NCBI GenBank assembly: GCA_023678885.1 | Contig: CM043012.1 | Location: 16,838,036 to 16,902,035, forward strand | Direction: 5' to 3' | From: Pogostemon cablin | Lineage: Eukaryota; Streptophyta; Magnoliopsida; Lamiales; Lamiaceae | DNA length: 64,000 nucleotides | Shown here: in pieces, positions 1 to 12,111 of the stretch | Position numbering within the stretch: the first letter of the stretch is position 1 | Layout: each line of letters begins with the position of its first letter | Notes under the pieces: model-generated | The model's input: only the letters and a program-made list of their open reading frames with translations | Told to the model about the DNA's origin: nothing | Databases searched by the model: none | Translations under genes and position numbers: made by a program

Positions 1-1619
1 CGAGCTCAATGCAGGATTTTTGAGTTCAAGCTCGTTGTATCTACCGTTCGGATGCCGTGCCAACCACTTCCACTACCAAATGCCTATTCAGGTAGTTCAC
101 TCTATACTCTACCACTTCTATGTGCTTAGCCTAATTTGATTTGATTTGGAATGTTGTTGAGATTAACATGCAACTTCATTTGTTATGTTTTTTGGAGGTT
201 TCATTTTCAATCAAAGATGGGATGTTTGTGAGCTTACTTGATCATGGATGATGTAGAATATGTGCTTCATTGCTTTATGATGGAATTTTTGTTCTTGCAT
301 GTTATGTGTTTTTGTATTATTTCTTATTTGGTGTGTCTTTTCTTATTTGTTTTGAGCGTTTTCTTATTATTGTTTAGGGTTTGTTTGGTGGTTTATTTTC
401 GGGATGTCGTGAGTCATTTTTGAATGTGAGCGATGACATGTTGTTGTGATAAGTAATGACAAGTTATGATTAAGAATCTCTACACTTTCGAATTGTGACA
501 TGTTCTATTTAACTTGTTCAATTTTGAGATGAATGTGGTGTAATAAGTTCTTTAAGGTCCAATGCATAAACTTGTGAGAATTTGAGCCTCAACCGTGCAT
601 ATATGGTATTTCTTCATGAGTGGATCGGTTGTGTTAGATAAGCTAGAACTTGCTCAAGAACTATAGGAACGAGCCCGATTAGTAGAGATTAGTGATATGA
701 TTTAAGACCATCCTTGTCATGTATAGTTATTGTCAAATATTTCCATACCTTGAACATAATCCCTAGTCAACCACCTTGAGCCTATAAGCCTATTTCTTGT
801 AAATTTAGCACATTACAAGCCTTGATTTCCCACATGAGCCTTATATATATACCTTTTGTGTGAGTGACTAAGGAGATGGTAACTAGAAAGGTTTGATGAG
901 GAAGAAAAAAAAGAAAATGAAATGGTAAGTAAGCAAGAAATAGGATGAAAAGAGCAAAAACAAGAATGTACATGCAACTTTAATACAAGAGAAAGAGCAA
1001 AGCAACAACAAGATGCACAAGAAAATAAAAGTTAAAAGAAAGGAAGTATGCATCATAAGAAGTTCAATCAAAAGGATAATGATGATGATTAGTGCTTGTG
1101 AGCAATAAAGAAAAGAAAGGAAGAAAGAAAAGTTAAGGAGTTGAGGAAATTGATCATCTCTTCGATTACTTACACTTGCTTAGTCACTATTACCCATATT
1201 CTTCCTACCCTACCAAAGAGCCTATCATTACATCCAAATGAAAAGACATTTTTGATCACTAATAGAAACTTTGGTGGTTTGTGAATGTAGTCTACGAGAA
1301 AGCTTATAGCGAGTCGAGCCAATCAATTGATGAGTGTTGATTTACCCTACTTAAAAGAGTGTTGAGTAAAATTGATAACCTATGTGAGGCTTGGACTAAA
1401 AAGGGACTATATTACACTTTATTTTCTTTTGATTGAACTTGTTAATTTCTCATGTCATGAATCTATTGTTGTAGGATGACTTAGCATGATTTGTAGTTCT
1501 TATTACTATTGATGTATTATTACTTATGTTCGTTTAGTTTTTTCTAGGAGAAAATCTCTCTCCCCTTGTTTTATCATTTTCGTTGTATAGAGACGCACAA
1601 CACTTTAAGTTTGGGTGTG
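1..1619 (+). mobile_element. Ty3/gypsy element, 3' internal noncoding region (left end cut by window)
   Basis: This stretch lies between an unseen pol region and the 3' LTR that begins at 1620. It carries no long reading frame. Its last bases (about 1600-1617) are a purine-rich run of the form CTTTAAGTTTGGG, the usual polypurine tract of this gypsy group, directly followed by the LTR. The layout and several phrases (for example around 700-860) match the equivalent region of the second gypsy element at 57.6-58.5 kb, so both belong to one broad family. Short reading frames here are low-complexity and are not genes. Confidence 0.7.
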
Positions 1620-3200
1620 TGATGAGTGATATTTTTACCTAGATTTTAATGTCTTTTTATGTGTGTTATCGTATTATTTTATCCGTATTTGTGTACTATT
1701 TTGGTGGTATTTTGTGTTTTTATGGAAATATGTGAAAATGAACTTAAATGTATGATTTAAGATAAAAATGGATTCTAGATGCGAAAAGGAAGACGTAGGA
1801 AAAAACAGAGCTCAATTCAGAGTCCAAACGAGGAAGTTATGATTAAAATGGTGTGCCACTTTGCATGACTTGTTACACTTTCAAATGTTGGACTTTTTAT
1901 CAGATCTTTATTTTGATAGAAATGCAAGGAAGAGAGGATCGCGTGAACGCAAGAATCACTCGAATCGGATCTATGATGTGAAAGTTATGCACGAAACGGT
2001 GAGACTGCGCTGCACCTACTCGAACCGAGTACCGAGCTCGCCCTACCGAGCTCGACCCATGTACCGAACACGACCCATGTTCGGTCAAAAGTCAGTTTTT
2101 GGATCTGTACGTCTTCCAGAAGGTTCTAGGCCCACAAATACATCATTTGGCATAAAAATTAGGCAGAAATCGTTCCTGATCCAATTGACACCCAATTCAC
2201 AAAATTTTCACACATTTTTCCCCTTCATCTTCATCCATTCTTCATCCACACCGTCTATCATCACCCCAACATCAAATCCTCCATCCAAGTAGCTAGAGAA
2301 GCAAGGGGGAGAGGAGAATTGCAAAGGGGAGAAGAAGATCACCATTGGAGCCATCCAAGGGAGTTTTTACCTAAATTTTGTATTGAATCCTTATTATTTA
2401 TCATGGTTTGTAAGGATTTTAATGTCTATCTTGATTTCCTTGTGACTATGAGAGGCAAATCTACTTTGTGAGATTAGTAATATGAATTGTGTTGGATAAT
2501 TTTGGGTATTTGTAATTGAATGATTATGTTAATTGGGTTTATTAATTTTATATCACTGATGCTTGAGATCTTGAGGTTTTTTATGATTTGTGTGTTTAGT
2601 TGATTTAAATATGTGATTAGATTGAGAAATCAATTATGTGCTTAGGATAATTAAGTGAATCATTTAATCAAACACTTCATATGCATTATAAATTGTAAAG
2701 AGATTGAGAAATCCTTTAGGAATTAGAACCATTTGATAAAATATTCGATTGGTTAGATCGAGAGGTCAATTGATCGTGTGAGGGGACTCTCCAATTGAAC
2801 TTAGTACCTAGTTGGAATTGTTTGATTGAAAACCTACCTTTGAGCTATAATTTTGAGACCTTTGTGACGATCTACATCCTATCCATCTCGAGAGGGAGTT
2901 TAGGTGGAATTCGTGTTGGCCCTTAGTTATTAACCCTTGGCATATATGAATTCATTGCATGATACCTAGATTTTACATACTTTAAGTATTGCTAGTCTCA
3001 TTCTCTATCTACTTGGCTCATTCATCCATCTTTCATTCATCTATCCCATTGTTTAATTGTCATTTCTTGATTAATGTTATCCCTTTATGATCATCTCTAA
3101 AAAACTATGACAAATACGAGATCGCTTAAACCCTAGTACCTCCTCCCTGTGGTTCGATAAATTCTTTAATTAGTCATCCCGACTACAATATGGTTAATCA
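1620..3200 (+). repeat. 3' LTR of a Ty3/gypsy element
   Basis: The LTR starts with TGATGAG right after the polypurine tract and ends with TTAATCA, a TGAT...ATCA terminal pair, giving about 1581 bp. To its right the sequence changes abruptly to antisense copia reverse transcriptase, so this is the right edge of an element inserted in a copia element. The segment 2022-2090 has repeated CGAGCTCG-type words. The 143-residue open frame at 1861-2292 lies inside the LTR and is not considered a gene. The 5' LTR is outside the window. Confidence 0.7.
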
Positions 3201-3205
3201 ACACC

Positions 3206-3672
3206 ATAGCAATATTAGTTTCCATGTAGATTAAGTCATCAACATAAAGACAAACAATGAGAAAATCATGCGCACCTTTCTTTATGTATAATGATGCCTC
3301 ACTTGGACTTTGATGAAAACCAATTTTTTTGAAATAGCCGTCAATTTTGTTGTTTCATGCATGAGGTGCTTGCTTAAGCCCATACAATGCTTTCTTGAGA
3401 CGATAGACCTTGTCTTCATTTCCTTCAATAATAAATCCATCAGGTTGTTGAATATACACCTCTTCTTCCAAATCTCCATTAAGAAATGCTGACTTCACAT
3501 CTAATTGATATACATGCAGCTCAAATTGTGCGGCAAGAGAAAGAACAATTCGAATGGTTTCCATCCGAACAACTGGTGCAAATATCTCATTGAAATCCAC
3601 TCCGAGCTGTTGCGAGTACCTCTTTACAACCAACCGAGCTTTATATTTTTGAATCGTTCCATCTTCATTCAA
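3206..3672 (-). pseudogene. copia reverse transcriptase fragment
   Basis: The minus-strand frame 3672-3355 carries the copia reverse transcriptase core: LGVDFNEIFAPVVRMETIR, then LDVKSAFLNGDLEEEVYIQQP with the first catalytic Asp (VKSAFLNG motif), then VYRLKKALYGLKQAP. After a frame break the catalytic YVDD box is encoded at 3246-3235. The reading frame ends at the gypsy LTR junction, so the thumb and RNase H domains are absent. Function is lost; the call as copia RT is secure. Confidence 0.9.
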
Positions 3673-4058
3673 CTTGGTCTTGAAGACCTATTTCACTCCA
3701 ATTTTATGTTTCCCTCTCGAAAGATCAACAAGCTCCCAAGTATTGTTCTTCTCAATACTTGCAATTTCTTCTTGCGTTGCCTTTTGCCAAATATCCTCTT
3801 TGAATGCTTTTTCAAAAGTTCCAGGTTCATAAAGTGCCACATTTGCCGTAGCATAAATGTCCGCCAAACTTCTGAATCTTCTTACAGGACTTTGAGATCC
3901 ATCACCAATAATTTTCACAAAATTTGGATCATGAGTAGAAGTTTCTCCGGTGCTTGATTGATTAACTGAATTCGGAGACAACAATAGCACAACCTTAGAA
4001 TTCACATGATGATCAGCTTCTTCAAAAATCCAAGATTGCTGTTCATAAAAATCACATC

Positions 4059-4709
4059 TCATGAGATAACCAAGCTGTTATTTTTTGGATTTAGTAAACG
4101 ATATCCTTTCGACTCGTCACTATAACCAACGAAAATGAGTTTCTCACTTTTATCATCAAAATTTTCTTTCTTTTGGGATGGAATATGAGAATAAGCAATT
4201 GAACAAAAAACTTTCATATGATGAACCTGTGGTTTTCTTTGATGCCATGCCTCATATGGAGTTCTATCCAAAACTGTTTTCGTTGGACATCGATTCAAGA
4301 TGTACACCGCTGTCAAAACAGCTTTAGCCCAATAACTTTTTGGAAGTCCTTTTCCTGCCATCATACTCCGAGCCATCTCCACAATAGTTCGATTCTTTAG
4401 TTCGGCTACTCCATTTTATTGTGGAGTTTACCGAACAGTGAGCTGCCTTTGAACTCCATTTTCCTTGCAATAATCCATGAAGGATTTTCCAATGAATTCT
4501 CCTCCATGATCAGTGTGAAGAGTTTTGATACTCTTGCCACTTTGATTATCCACTATTTTCTTAAATTCAAGGAACTTGCAGAAAGCATCAGACTTTTGCT
4601 TAAAAATATACACCCACATCATCCTCGTATAATCGTCGACAAATAGAAGAAAATATCTATTGTCGTTTAGAGAAGGAGTTTGAGTAGGCCAACAGATATC
4701 AACATGCAC
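4059..4709 (-). pseudogene. copia integrase fragment
   Basis: Two adjacent minus-strand frames (4709-4428 and 4382-4059) encode the integrase core: a segment with WPTQTPSLNDNRYFLLFVDD, then HTDHGGEFIGKSF, then MARSMMAGKGLPKSYWAKAV and AYSHIP/YSDESKGYRL in the C-terminal part. This is the usual copia rve core followed by the GKGY-like C-terminal region. A stop separates the two frames near 4420, so the protein is broken. The linker at 4062-3688 continues to the reverse transcriptase. Confidence 0.85.
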
Positions 4710-4805
4710 AAGTTAAAGGGGAACCTTTGCACGATACGAGGTTTTCGGAAATGGTAAGCGATGCATTTTCCAAAAATACATCCTTCATATGGGTTATCCT
4801 GTTCA

Positions 4806-5265
4806 TCAATATGTGGAAGACAAACAAACCATATTTTTCTTTTCAAGCAAAATCAAACCTTTGTAGTTTAGATGTCCATACCTCAAATGCCAAATTTCTT
4901 GTTCAATTCGAGTTGCACTTTGGAGAGCACATTCCTTCGTTGATGGCAAATGAAGAAAAAAAATCTTGTTTGGAGTCATCCTGATCTTTGCCATGATGAG
5001 GTTCTTTTCTTTATTAACAATGGTGCAATGACCATCATTAAACTCCACTTTGTAATCTTTCTGAAGCAACTGCCCCAACACTCAACAAATTTTGAGCGAG
5101 ATTTGGAACGTAGAAAACGTCTTTGATAATACTGATTTTGCCCTTCTTTGTCTTCACTACAATTTCTCCTTTTCCAGTGACTTTGTGTCCCTTGCCATCG
5201 CCAAGTCTTACTTTGGATGAATAAGACTCATCAAGATCAACGAACATCTTCTTATTTCTTGTCAA
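4806..5265 (-). pseudogene. copia gag-pre-integrase region fragment
   Basis: Minus-strand frames 5265-5038 and 5081-4806 match the segment between protease and integrase of copia polyproteins: MTRNKKMFVDLDESY, KVTGKGEIVVKTKKGK, DVFYVPNLAQNLLSVG, then the gag-pre-integrase part with EQEIWHLRYGHLNYKGL. The retropepsin DSG motif expected just upstream is not visible. The two frames overlap, showing a frameshift near 5060. Confidence 0.8.
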
Positions 5266-5289
5266 AAGAACCCATCAACTCCTCTAAGG

Positions 5290-5811
5290 ATAATTTTGAT
5301 AAATCCTTAGACTCTTCAATGGCAGCAACCACATGCTCTAACTTCATCGGCAAGCAACGAAGTACCTTCTAAAATTTTTTTTGTCTTCTAGAGTGTCTCC
5401 AAAGCCTTTAATTTGATTTGCAATGGATGATACTCTAGAAAGAAAATATTGCATGCTTTTGTTTTCTTTCATCATGAAATTATCGAAGTCCCGCCATGAA
5501 TTTTACAACTTGATCGTAATCACCTTCTCATGTCCTCCAAACTGATTTTTCAGAATCTCCCAAGCACCTTTGGAAGTTTTAGCAGTAGTAATACGTGGAA
5601 GAATGGATCGACTTGCCCCTTGATGCAAGAAGGACAAAGCTTTTGCATCTTTTGTCTTATTCTCCTTGTACTCTCTCTTCAACGCTGCTGTCAAGATTGC
5701 CTTTTTCGCAGCAGTGAGTAATTTGAACCCATCGTTAACTATTTCCCATAATTCATGAGATATGTATAACGTCTTCATCAATACACTCCATAGCTCATAA
5801 TCTGTCCGCAA
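5290..5811 (-). pseudogene. copia gag (UBN2-type) fragment
   Basis: The minus-strand frame 5811-5503 begins with MRTDYELWSVLMKTLYISHE and continues through REYKENKTKDAKALSFLHQG and GAWEILKNQFGGHEKV, typical of copia Gag (UBN2/DUF4219-like) proteins. The reading continues in other frames to about 5290. The zinc knuckle (CX2CX4HX4C) expected at the C-terminus is missing. It lies directly downstream of the primer-binding site, as expected for gag. Confidence 0.8.
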
Positions 5812-5900
5812 AAATTGGAATACCTTGTTGAGAGTATGTGAATGTTAGATCGCTGCTGCTCGCCAAGCTCGAATATTTGAAGGAAGAACAGACTTAAAGT

Positions 5901-5915
5901 TGGCTCTTGATACCA
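5901..5915 (-). promoter_or_regulatory. copia primer-binding site
   Basis: On the minus strand the sequence reads TGGTATCAAGAGCC, close to the TGGTATCAGAGC that pairs with the 3' end of initiator methionine tRNA in copia elements. It follows a few bases after the LTR end (AACCCAACA, 5922) and precedes gag. Confidence 0.8.
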
Positions 5916-5921
5916 CAAATA

Positions 5922-6136
5922 TGTTGGGTTTTTATGATGAAAAGATGAACTAGATATTTTGGAGAAATTTAGAATCTCTCTATTGATATTCAAGTTCACT
6001 CTCATACATCAAATGGCAATACATGGTCCTATTTATAGGATTCATTCTTGATGATTAAAGAGACACTTTGAATAGAAATAAATGAAGAAACATGAACCTT
6101 AGTAAATGAAAAACTTGACCACCATGAAGATTGAAC
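5922..6136 (-). repeat. 5' LTR of the minus-strand copia element (outer end tentative)
   Basis: The inner end (TGTTGG on the plus strand, CCAACA on the minus) sits next to the primer-binding site. A TATAAATAG box is present on the minus strand at 6038-6030, as expected for an LTR promoter. The outer end is placed at 6136 because TGTTCAATC begins there on the minus strand, giving a TGTT...AACA pair, but the second LTR is not in the window, so this boundary cannot be confirmed. Confidence 0.6.
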
Positions 6137-7195
6137 ATCACTTTTGGATACAACTTATATATTTCATCAATTAGGATATCTAAGATTTCATTTTTTTCTC
6201 ATATATAGTTTTTTTTTTTTTGAAACAACCAAAAGTTGAGTACAAGGGTACTCATCCCTTATAACGAGAGAGAAAAAACATCAAATACATCCCTTACAAA
6301 AATAGTTTAAACCAACTCTCCGTGCAGCTATTCCCCCTAGCATAACAACTTTTTCTCATACATAGTAAAGGCATTTGAGGACTAATCATGTCATCCTTGA
6401 TCCAATACGTTCAAGTCTCTTTATGTTACTATTGATACCTGCAAAGAAATATCATCTGTACTACTCTGGATGGACCTTAAATTCCCAATCTACTTTGATT
6501 TTGGTTTCATTTTTTAGTTTCGGCTAGTTTTTGAACGGTAAATTTTAATGCTTCAGTAGTTTATGTAAATCATCAATTTAGCCTTTAGAACATAATTATT
6601 TAATTTATGTTGCAAAGTCACAATTTACAAAAATATGCGTTTTTTGTGCCATTTTATTCCACTTATTTTTCATATCGAATCAACCTTTTCTCTGGATGTG
6701 AATTATTCAAAGCTAATTAAACTTGTAAAAATTGCTTGCAAGTTTGAAGGTAGACAAATATTGCAAGTTTTCTAGCATATTAGCTTTTAAAGTAAGAAGA
6801 TAATAAAGATTTGAATGCCAGTATTCCCTGCATCTCTGTTATTTGAATACCAAACCAATTTGCAGTCACGGAGCCAGAAATTAACCTTAGGGGGAGTCAA
6901 AAATAATACTGTAAAGTATATACTTTATTCGTCCGCCCAAAGTAGTACTATAAACTATATGGAGTATTTCATTCGGCGTGCAAAATTATTTGCATTTTTT
7001 AGAAGAAGTTATTAACTTTATTAAATTTTTTGAAATAATTTGATGGTTTTTTAATAATAAAAAGTAAATATATATGTTAAAAATGATGATAATTTTAAAA
7101 TTAAAATATATTTTTTATATTTTTAATTAATATTTGTTGAAATATATATGGTTTAATCTTGATCCATGAGGTGTATTAACACCTTAACTTGATTT
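6137..7195. other. AT-rich intergenic stretch
   Basis: No coding potential is visible. There is a short poly(T) run at about 6210-6221 followed by non-repetitive sequence, and AT-rich simple sequence from 7020 to 7150. The short frame at 6815-7015 has no recognisable features. Confidence 0.5.
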
Positions 7196-7500
7196 AGGAT
7201 CGATTGGACTAGAAAAAATAAAAGGCCCAGAAGAAAGAAAAGAAAAAGTAAAAGCCCCAAAAGAAAATATATTTAGGATCGATTGGATTAGAAAAAATAA
7301 AAAGCCCAAAAAAAAGAAAATAAAAAGTAAAAGTCCCAAAAGAAAATATAGGATCGATTGGACTAGAAAAAATAAAAGGCCAAGAAGAAAGAAAAGAAAA
7401 AGTAAAAGGCCCAAAAGAAAATATATTTAGAATCGATTGGACTAGAAAAAATAAAAAACCCAAAAGAAAGAAAAGGAAAAGTAAAAGTCCCAAAAAAAGA
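7196..7500. repeat. minisatellite, four 75-79-bp units
   Basis: Four head-to-tail copies start at 7196, 7275, 7350 and 7429 with the phrase AGGATCGATTGGACTAG (or one-base variants), each followed by a purine-rich stretch with AAAAGGCCC/CCCAAAAGAAA. The Phe/Leu-rich minus-strand reading frames over it (7184-7580) are translations of the repeat and not genes. Confidence 0.9.
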
Positions 7501-7837
7501 GTTGAACCCTCCACCTCCGTGAGGTGCCAAAAGCCACTAACCACTCCGCTAAGAGTAGAGTAGTAAGGTATTTTGAACATATATATACTAATAATTTTTC
7601 AAATGCCAGGGGGCGTCATTGCCAATTTGTCCAAATAATTCTGTTGTCATCCACATGAAAAAAACTCTCAATTAGTTTATTAAAGATGTAGGATGAATAA
7701 AAAGTGATATTATTTTTAATATAAAGTGATATCTAATTAAAATAAAGTGATAACAAAACCATTAAATTATTAATGAACAATAAATAATAATTATTATTAT
7801 TATTATTGTTATATTATTATTATTATTATTATTATAA

Positions 7838-8414
7838 TACCTCCACCCATCCGAAAGGTATATATTTTGTTATTTTGGACGTACGCACCAAAAATATACA
7901 TTTCCTTTTTTAAACAAATACATCACTAATACATTAAATATATGAGATCCACACACCCCACTAATACACATTAAATAATAATACATTAATCTACTTGTAA
8001 AAAACAAATGTATACATATCGGACGGACAAAGGAAGTATCTTTTATCAAAACTGAAAGAACAATTTAATCTAAGATAGAGTAGTGTCAGGTGTGTTGTCG
8101 AAATGTAATATAAAATATATCGGAGGGAGTATCTTTTATCAAAACTGAAAAAACAATTTGATTTAAGATAGAGTAATGTCAGATGTGTAGTCGAAGTGTA
8201 ATATAAAATATACTCTTTCCGTTCGATTCTAAGATATTCATTTGCTTTTTACACGTGGATTAAGGAGTATTATTATATGTAAAGTGAGTAGTTGTATTAG
8301 AGAAAAGTGGTAGGTCATATTATGTACTCTTTTACTAAATAAGGAAAATGAATACCTTTGAAACAGACACAAAAAATAATAAAATGAATACTTTAGAAAC
8401 GAACGGAGGGAGTA
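7838..8414. repeat. two Stowaway-like MITEs with a partial tandem duplication
   Basis: One element at about 7838-8038 opens with CCTCCACCCATCCG and closes with CGGACGGACAAAGGAAGTA. A second at 8211-8414 opens with TACTCTTTCCGTTCG and closes with CGAACGGAGGGAGTA. These are the CTCCCTCCGT...ACGGAGGGAG termini with TA ends of plant Stowaway-type MITEs. Between them (8036-8215) a segment is tandemly duplicated with a 93-bp period. Confidence 0.7.
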
Positions 8415-8664
8415 TTTATTTGAGCTAATGGTATTCTATCTCAAATAAAATGATTCGTGGTACCGTCTAACTCAAAACCTATCCTTAATGAATAGGTTAA
8501 AACTTGCATTTGGTATATGAAATATAAATTAAATCATAAATATTATTAATTAATAATGGGTATTAAAAATTAAAATTAAAAAAAAAAGTTAAGAATGTAA
8601 AAGAGAAAATAAATAAGAATAAAATGGAAAAAAATTTTTTGATTAGACTAGCCATTTTAATATG

Positions 8665-9690
8665 ACAAAGACTTGGGTGAGACCGTCTCATGGATCTGCT
8701 TATATAAGATGTATCATCCAATAGCCCATTAAGTATATTTTTAATGACATTGTTTGATTGTAATCAAATTAGAAAAATGAGAAATTAATTATAACATTAA
8801 ATTAAATTAAGTCTTTTATATTATATATTAATATTTTTTTCTTTTAATTAATATTTTTTATTATTTAAAATTTTATTAATTTAAAATTTTTTATTCATTT
8901 AATTTATTTTTTAATTTTAAATTATAAATTTATACAATGTAGTACTTAATTGATGAAAATTGATAATTTTATTGTGAACTTTATTTCTATAATATAAATG
9001 TAAAGTGATAACATTTTAATAGAAAAAGTGATAACAACTTTTGTAAAAAAGTGATAACTAATTAAAATTTTTTATTTCATGAACAATTTAATTACTGGAA
9101 TAATAAAAAGGTAATAACATTTTTAATAAAAAGTAATTTCTAATCAAAGAAAAATGATATTCATCTAATTAAATTATTTTACGAACAATTCATTGTAATA
9201 AAAAGTAATAACATACATAATAAAAAGTTACACATAATAAAGAAATAGTGATAACCATTTAATTTAATTATTTTATGAACAATTCATAGATGAATAAAAA
9301 GTGATAATATTTTAATATAAAGTTATACTTGTTTATAATAAAGTGATAGAAAGACGGTTGAATTATTTAATGGATAATGAATAATAATTATTATTATTAA
9401 TTAATTAAAAAAACAAATAACATACAATATTATTTTTATTAAAAGGGAAAATCTGTAACTAAAAACATCGTAGATGAATGTTGGCGGTCCAGGTTGCCAA
9501 AATTGAAATGTTGGCGCTACAATTGCCAAACAATGCCCTTTCTTTACTTTAATCGCTACAATTGTCAAACAAGGCATTTTATGTACTTTAATTTTCTTTT
9601 TATTTAAAATAAAATATATTTATTTGGATTAATGGATGATTCGTCTCACATAGGAGGATCTATGAGACGTCTCGCCCAATACCTACCCTT
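8665..9690. repeat. MITE-like element, GAGACGGTCTC family (copy 1, about 1.0 kb)
   Basis: The left end has ACTTGGGTGAGACCGTCTCATGGATC (8671 onward); the right end (9640-9683) is its inverted counterpart with GATCTATGAGACGTCTCGCCCAA. The interior is very AT-rich with many AAAAGTGATAAC words. There is no coding potential. Similar termini recur at least five more times in this window. Confidence 0.65.
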
Positions 9691-10082
9691 TTAATATATG
9701 ATGATTATAATTATGATTTATAAAAAGTGGAAATTATTTTAAAAAATTAAAAAACAGTTACACATGTCTACTGTCTAATTCAATTCTTCACCATATATAT
9801 TATTGTGATATAATTATTTCCTACATTTTTAGACCATTTTTAGAGTTTCAAAAAATAAAATAAAATATTATATTCAGCTGAAAATCATTTCAAAATATTA
9901 TGTTTGAAAACCATCACAAATATCAATTTGATATTTTGTAAAATGGGTAGTTGTATTAGAGGGAAGTGGTGGTCATATTGTGTATTTTTTTACTAAATAT
10001 GGGAAATAGATATCTTTGAAGCGGACGCCAAAAATAGTAAAATGGATACCTTAGAAGCGGACGGAGGAAGTATAATTCTTAA
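9691..10082. other. AT-rich spacer with a truncated Stowaway-like end
   Basis: From about 9940 to 10072 the sequence resembles the right half of the Stowaway-like copies (GGGTAGTTGTATTAGAGG... to GCGGACGGAGGAAGTA) but no left terminus is present. The rest is AT-rich noncoding DNA. Confidence 0.5.
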
Positions 10083-10435
10083 GGCTAATTATTCTGTGCA
10101 CCCGGATGTACTCTATGATAGAGTACATCCACTTTAAAAAACGTATACAAATATAAATAAAAACATATATAATTATGAAAAAAATGTATACAATTTAATT
10201 GTTAGTTTTTTAATGAAAAATTGAGTGTAAAAAAATATACAATTATAAAACATGTATACACTATTAAATAAAAAGTTATACATATATGGATGCTAGTTTT
10301 TTAATGAAAAACTTAGTGAAAAAAAAGTATACAATTATTAAGAAACACGTATACAAAATAGAATAACATATATACAAAATAGAATAAAAAGTTACATATA
10401 GGTGCACTCTTGCATTCGGGTGTACCTAATATAAA
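10083..10435. repeat. MITE-like element, GTGCACCCGG family (copy 1)
   Basis: Left end reads GGCTAATTATTCTGTGCACCCGG, right end has TGCATTCGGGTGTACC; the interior has repeated GTATACAATTAT/AAAAAGTTATACATATA words. A clear relative lies at 30602-30966 and weaker ones at 39.9 and 46.9 kb. Confidence 0.6.
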
Positions 10436-10439
10436 CTCA

Positions 10440-10507
10440 ATTCTTAATAATAAAGAAGGATTGATCGGTGAAGGAAGGAAAATTACCAAGAGGATAAATC
10501 ACAAGAG

Positions 10508-10544
<37 letters not shown>

Positions 10545-12111
10545 GTATGGATTATTACTGATAGATACACGTGTATATAACATAATTACTAATAAATATA
10601 TTGATATAAATCTTTATTTCTTTTTCCAGTTTTACCCTTATTTACAACGTTGAATATTTCAACGTTTTCACTTAACACTAGTTTCATTGAACACTAATAT
10701 GCACTAAATCAAATAAAAATAATGGGTCTATTTTCAATTTAATTAATCACTAAAATTAAGGGAGATATCATGACTTTCTTCACGCTTGGATTTCTTTATA
10801 CTACTGTAATGTATAATTTGATAATTTCATTTCATATTTTAATAACACGAGGATTGAGAAAGGTGCATAAATCGCCCCGATTAAATTGCAACTACAATTT
10901 TAATAATAGAGTTCAATTGTTGTCCACTTTGAAGATCTTAATCGTTAGATTGCCTTTAATTTAATTTACATCATCAAATAAATTAATATAATTAATATTT
11001 TTTTTACAAAATAACTACTCACTATCCTACTTTAACTTATAAAAATATGAGTGGGTCTCCTATGTCCCTTGGGACATACCGTGCCCCATAGAAACATAAG
11101 AATAAAATATTAATTAATGACAAAATTTAGTATTAAATTCTTGTGTTCCCATAGGGGTACGGTGTGTCCCCGAACATACAAGTTTTTGCCTATAAATATT
11201 AGGATGCACTTCAGAATCACCATTAATTTTAATGTTAGAGAAATTCTCTAATATAAAATTTGATATTTTAATAACAAAATTACGGGTTATTCTGTAGTGC
11301 ATATATAGGTTTATAAGGTAAAATAGGAGAGTTAGTGGGTAATTATCAAAAATTATTTTAATTATTTTATTTTATTGAATAGTGTGGATAAAATAAAAAA
11401 TTAATTTAGAAGTTGAGATTATTCAAGTGTATCGGTGCCCAGGTGCACCACAGTGAGACTCAGGATTATTCTATAGCACCGTAGACCTAAGATTGATAGG
11501 TTGACTTATAGGGTATATTTATTTTTAATATTTAAATTAGTAATTATTTTATTTAATCTAAGGATGGTTATTGATAATTTTTTGATCTAATTGTTATTAC
11601 TAACTAGTATCCCAAGTGCACCTATTTTAAAATTTTAGTTTAAAATTTAAAGTTTTAATATGGTGCACCGTGCACCTGATGTACCGATGCACCCGTAAGA
11701 TCTAAATTAATCCCCACCCTTTAGATTTTAATTAGTAATTAATTTTTTAAATTATGTAATTACTATTATACTCTAAATTAAACCATTAAACCCTTATATG
11801 CACCGGTGCACCCAGTGTACTCCAAAATTAACCTAAAATTTAAAGTTATACTAGGATACACCCGGTGCACCTAGTTAATATCATCCATTAAATTAAAAAA
11901 GCAACATAATAACTACCTTTGGATCAAAATAAAATAATTAAAATTTTAAAAAATAAAAAAAACATATAATTGGTACACCACATAATAACTCTATAATTTA
12001 GGGTTATTCTGTGGTGCACCGGGTAGTTAATAGGGTAAAAGTAAGGGTGTAGTAGGTAGTTTCTAAATTTATTTTTAATTATTTTATTTTATTGAGTGAT
12101 ATCATAATAGA
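10440..12111. other. repeat-derived noncoding DNA with recurring 'TTATTCTGTGGTGCACC' units
   Basis: No gene is supported. An (AT)n run lies at 10509-10540. Related phrases of the form GGGTTATTCTGTAGTGCA..., followed by GGT..ATAGGGTA, occur at about 11283, 11461 and 12001, and again at 12961. These appear to be ends or fragments of one repeat family, often with GGTGCACC words. The short frames here (10770-10964 plus; 11302-11114 minus) show no features. Confidence 0.5.

Larger units (their letters stand above)
3206..6136 (-). mobile_element. Ty1/copia retrotransposon, defective, 5' portion on minus strand
   Basis: Read on the minus strand the order is LTR (about 6136-5922), primer-binding site, gag (UBN2-type), gag-pre-integrase, integrase and reverse transcriptase, which is the copia order. 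The coding sequence is split over several frames with stops. The element is cut at about 3206 by the gypsy element on the left, just after the YVDD motif, so RNase H and the 3' LTR are missing here and may lie beyond the left edge of the window. The zinc knuckle and the protease active-site region between gag and the CSNHMT-like region were not found, suggesting an internal deletion near 5266-5310. Confidence 0.85.

Noticed and set aside
1861..2292. 143-residue frame
   Set aside because: It lies within the gypsy LTR and has no domain.
7184..7580. Phe/Leu-rich minus-strand frames resembling membrane proteins
   Set aside because: They read through the purine-rich minisatellite; the 'membrane segments' are poly-purine DNA on the other strand.
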